Source: an uncultured Spirochaetaceae bacterium
GTDB lineage: Bacteria; Spirochaetota; Spirochaetia; Sphaerochaetales; Sphaerochaetaceae
Assembly (NCBI GenBank): GCA_900315435.1
Contig: OMYY01000019.1
Coordinates: 1 to 54,055, forward strand
Reading direction: 5' to 3'
Length of the DNA stretch: 54,055 bases
Shown: in pieces, positions 53,096 to 54,055 of the stretch
How the letters are laid out: each line of letters starts with the position of its first letter
Position numbering within the stretch: position 1 is the first letter of the stretch
Notes under the pieces: generated by a model
Seen by the model: only the letters and a program-made list of their open reading frames with translations
Database searches by the model: none
What the model was told of the DNA's origin: nothing
Made by a program: the position numbers and the translations under genes

Positions 53096-53925
53096 CAGAA
53101 GCGGTACCCCACCACCGCATGGGCTCCAAAGGTCATCGCCCCGCCATCCCGGTTCTCCGGGGCATCGCTGACAATCTGTCCGGCCTCCTTATGGAAGAAC
53201 CGGCTCTTCAGATAGTAGCGCATCATCACGTCGAAGCCCGCGAACCAGTGCCGGTTGACGTTGAAGGTGTAGCGCAGCATGCCCTGCAACCCATACATCT
53301 GCTTGGTCAGATCGTCGGAACCTGCATCGCCCCAGAACCAGAAAAACCCACCAAAACCGAGCGTGATCTCGTATTGGCCGGTCGGAAAGGAGAGTCCCAT
53401 CATCGCGCTGGCGGTGCATGTGTTCACCACATCGTCGTCAAGTTTCGCCGGGATATAGGAACCACCCAGAATCAAGCCGGCGTTCCTCCACATATCCTTC
53501 CATGCCGCCTCGAGCCCGATCTCCCAGCGGCCACGCTCATCATACAGGGCATAGTCGCCCGAGGTGATTGTCCGTTCGGATCCTCCGACGAAGCTCAGGC
53601 AGAAGCCGTTGGGCTCACGGAACGTGCTCCGGCTCTCCTCCACCACCATGGAGACCGAACCGGCCTGGTAGGTGCCAGGCTTCGAGGGAAAGACCAGGGA
53701 ACCGGAATAGCTCTCCCCGTCATGGGAATACTGGAGCACCAACGCGCTCCCGTTGGAGGTATAGGCATGCACCCCATCCTTCAAGTAGATCCAATCCCCG
53801 TTCGTCCCGTCCACCTGCACACGGTAACAGACAACCAAAGGATCAGTGGTTGTCCAGGACCAGGAGGCGGCGACAAGCGGAAGCGAGCACACAAGAGCCA
53901 ACAGGCCGGCAATCAGACGTTTCAT
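53095..53925 (-). CDS. Outer-membrane beta-barrel-like protein
   Basis: A 276-residue exported protein. The signal peptide MKRLIAGLLALVCSLPLVAA is cut near SWSWTT. The first half is a beta-rich domain (residues 25-125); the second half has barrel-type strands (WEIGLEAAWKDM, YGLQGMLRYTFNV, WFAGFDVMMRYYLKS) and ends VVGYRF, the terminal Phe of barrel proteins. Function unknown. The ATG at 53925 has GAGG and a TATGAT -10 box 6 nt upstream. It is the first gene of a two-gene operon with the Fic-like gene. Confidence 0.75.
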   Translation of the reverse strand: MKRLIAGLLALVCSLPLVAASWSWTTTDPLVVCYRVQVDGTNGDWIYLKDGVHAYTSNGSALVLQYSHDGESYSGSLVFPSKPGTYQAGSVSMVVEESRSTFREPNGFCLSFVGGSERTITSGDYALYDERGRWEIGLEAAWKDMWRNAGLILGGSYIPAKLDDDVVNTCTASAMMGLSFPTGQYEITLGFGGFFWFWGDAGSDDLTKQMYGLQGMLRYTFNVNRHWFAGFDVMMRYYLKSRFFHKEAGQIVSDAPENRDGGAMTFGAHAVVGYRF

Positions 53926-53931
53926 ACCTCT

Positions 53932-53960
53932 ATCATACAAAAAGAAGCACCCCGTGGTGT
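53932..53960 (-). promoter_or_regulatory. Promoter of the OMP-Fic operon, cut by the IS end
   Basis: On the minus strand TATGAT (53932-53937) is a good -10 box. A 17-bp spacer puts the -35 at 53955-53960, where the IS boundary lies (53957/53958); the present sequence there, ACACCA, does not match. The insertion seems to have replaced the -35 box. Confidence 0.45.
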
Positions 53961-54055
53961 AGTGAACCCTTCAAGTTGGACCAAAAACCAACTTGGAGGG
54001 TTTTTTCATGGTAAAGGAAAAGGATCTAAAAAGAGAACTGGAGATAGCGATCTCC
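53958..54055 (+). mobile_element. Left end of an IS3-family-like insertion sequence
   Basis: The sequence TGTAGTGAACCC begins at 53958 and continues CTTCAAGTTGGACC, resembling terminal repeats of the IS3 family (IS150-type ends start TGTA). CCTTCAAGTTGG at 53968-53979 can pair with CCAACTTGGAGG at 53988-53999 with one G-U pair, followed by six T, so transcripts entering from outside would stop. A reading frame opens at 54008 in the same direction. The rest is outside the window. Confidence 0.65.
54008..54055 (+). CDS. Start of an IS transposase orfA (partial)
   Basis: ATG at 54008 opens a frame of 16 residues, MVKEKDLKRELEIAIS, to the window edge. It is preceded by GGAGGG and the IS end. A Lys/Glu-rich start is common in IS3-family OrfA proteins, which carry a helix-turn-helix, but the length seen is too short to be sure. 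Confidence 0.45.
   Translation, partial: MVKEKDLKRELEIAIS

Overview
The window looks like about 54 kb of a GC-rich chromosome from a Gram-negative bacterium, most likely a spirochaete of the Sphaerochaeta type. I infer this from small beta-barrel outer-membrane proteins with C-terminal aromatic residues, a TRAP binding-protein relic with a spirochaete-like N terminus, FCD-type GntR regulators, and an ECF vitamin transporter together with EF-P lysylation genes. No rRNA, tRNA or CRISPR array was seen. Genes are packed into long operons with overlaps of 1-17 bp.

Layout: 1-385 appears to be the end of a foreign integrative element next to the 3' end of guaA. 386-7118 (minus) is one run: DEAD-box helicase, plsC, the ECF transporter genes and guaA. 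7247-15072 (minus) is mnmE-mnmG-rsmG-ftsK plus a class IV aminotransferase. 15165-18607 (plus) holds epmA, efp, mntP and a bile-acid/sodium-symporter-family gene. 18693-19925 is a decayed TRAP locus that keeps only its GntR regulator and a broken dctP. 19926-27727 (minus) holds a RluA-type pseudouridine synthase and then a five-gene NHLM-type peptide-export operon: MFS, HlyD-like, C39 peptidase-ABC, second ABC, and a 77-residue double-glycine precursor with no modifying enzyme. epmB is divergent from it. 28870-35048 (minus) is a polA-coaE operon with two metallo-beta-lactamase paralogues and two unknown proteins. 35199-35585 is a SecB-like protein. 35700-39057 (minus) is a hexuronate operon, uxuA-gntR-uxuB. 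39146-40371 (minus) holds two paralogous outer-membrane proteins. 40436-48552 (minus) is a six-gene operon: SDR, histidine kinase, sigma-54 regulator, pepF, a TrmA/RlmD-type methyltransferase and nadE. 48618-52439 (plus) is hslO-rlmKL-CpXC. 52388-53925 (minus) is an outer-membrane protein and a Fic-like protein with a degenerate motif. From 53958 an IS3-like element begins.

How they fit: the housekeeping load is translation and RNA modification (mnmE, mnmG, rsmG, rlmKL, RlmD-type, RluA-type, EF-P with EpmA and EpmB), chromosome segregation (ftsK) and cofactor supply (nadE, coaE, ECF). Accessory parts are the peptide-export operon, uronate catabolism, the TRAP relic and the two mobile-element edges.

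The two observations I find most interesting are the NHLM export operon with an unmodified, cysteine-free, acidic cargo candidate, and a repeated promoter arrangement. At least six genes (mnmE, epmA, epmB, the MFS gene, hslO, the SDR gene) have a sigma70-like -10 box 6-10 nt before the ATG and no Shine-Dalgarno, which implies leaderless mRNAs. In two divergent pairs both promoters share one -35 site. Everything here was read by eye; no alignment or search was run.
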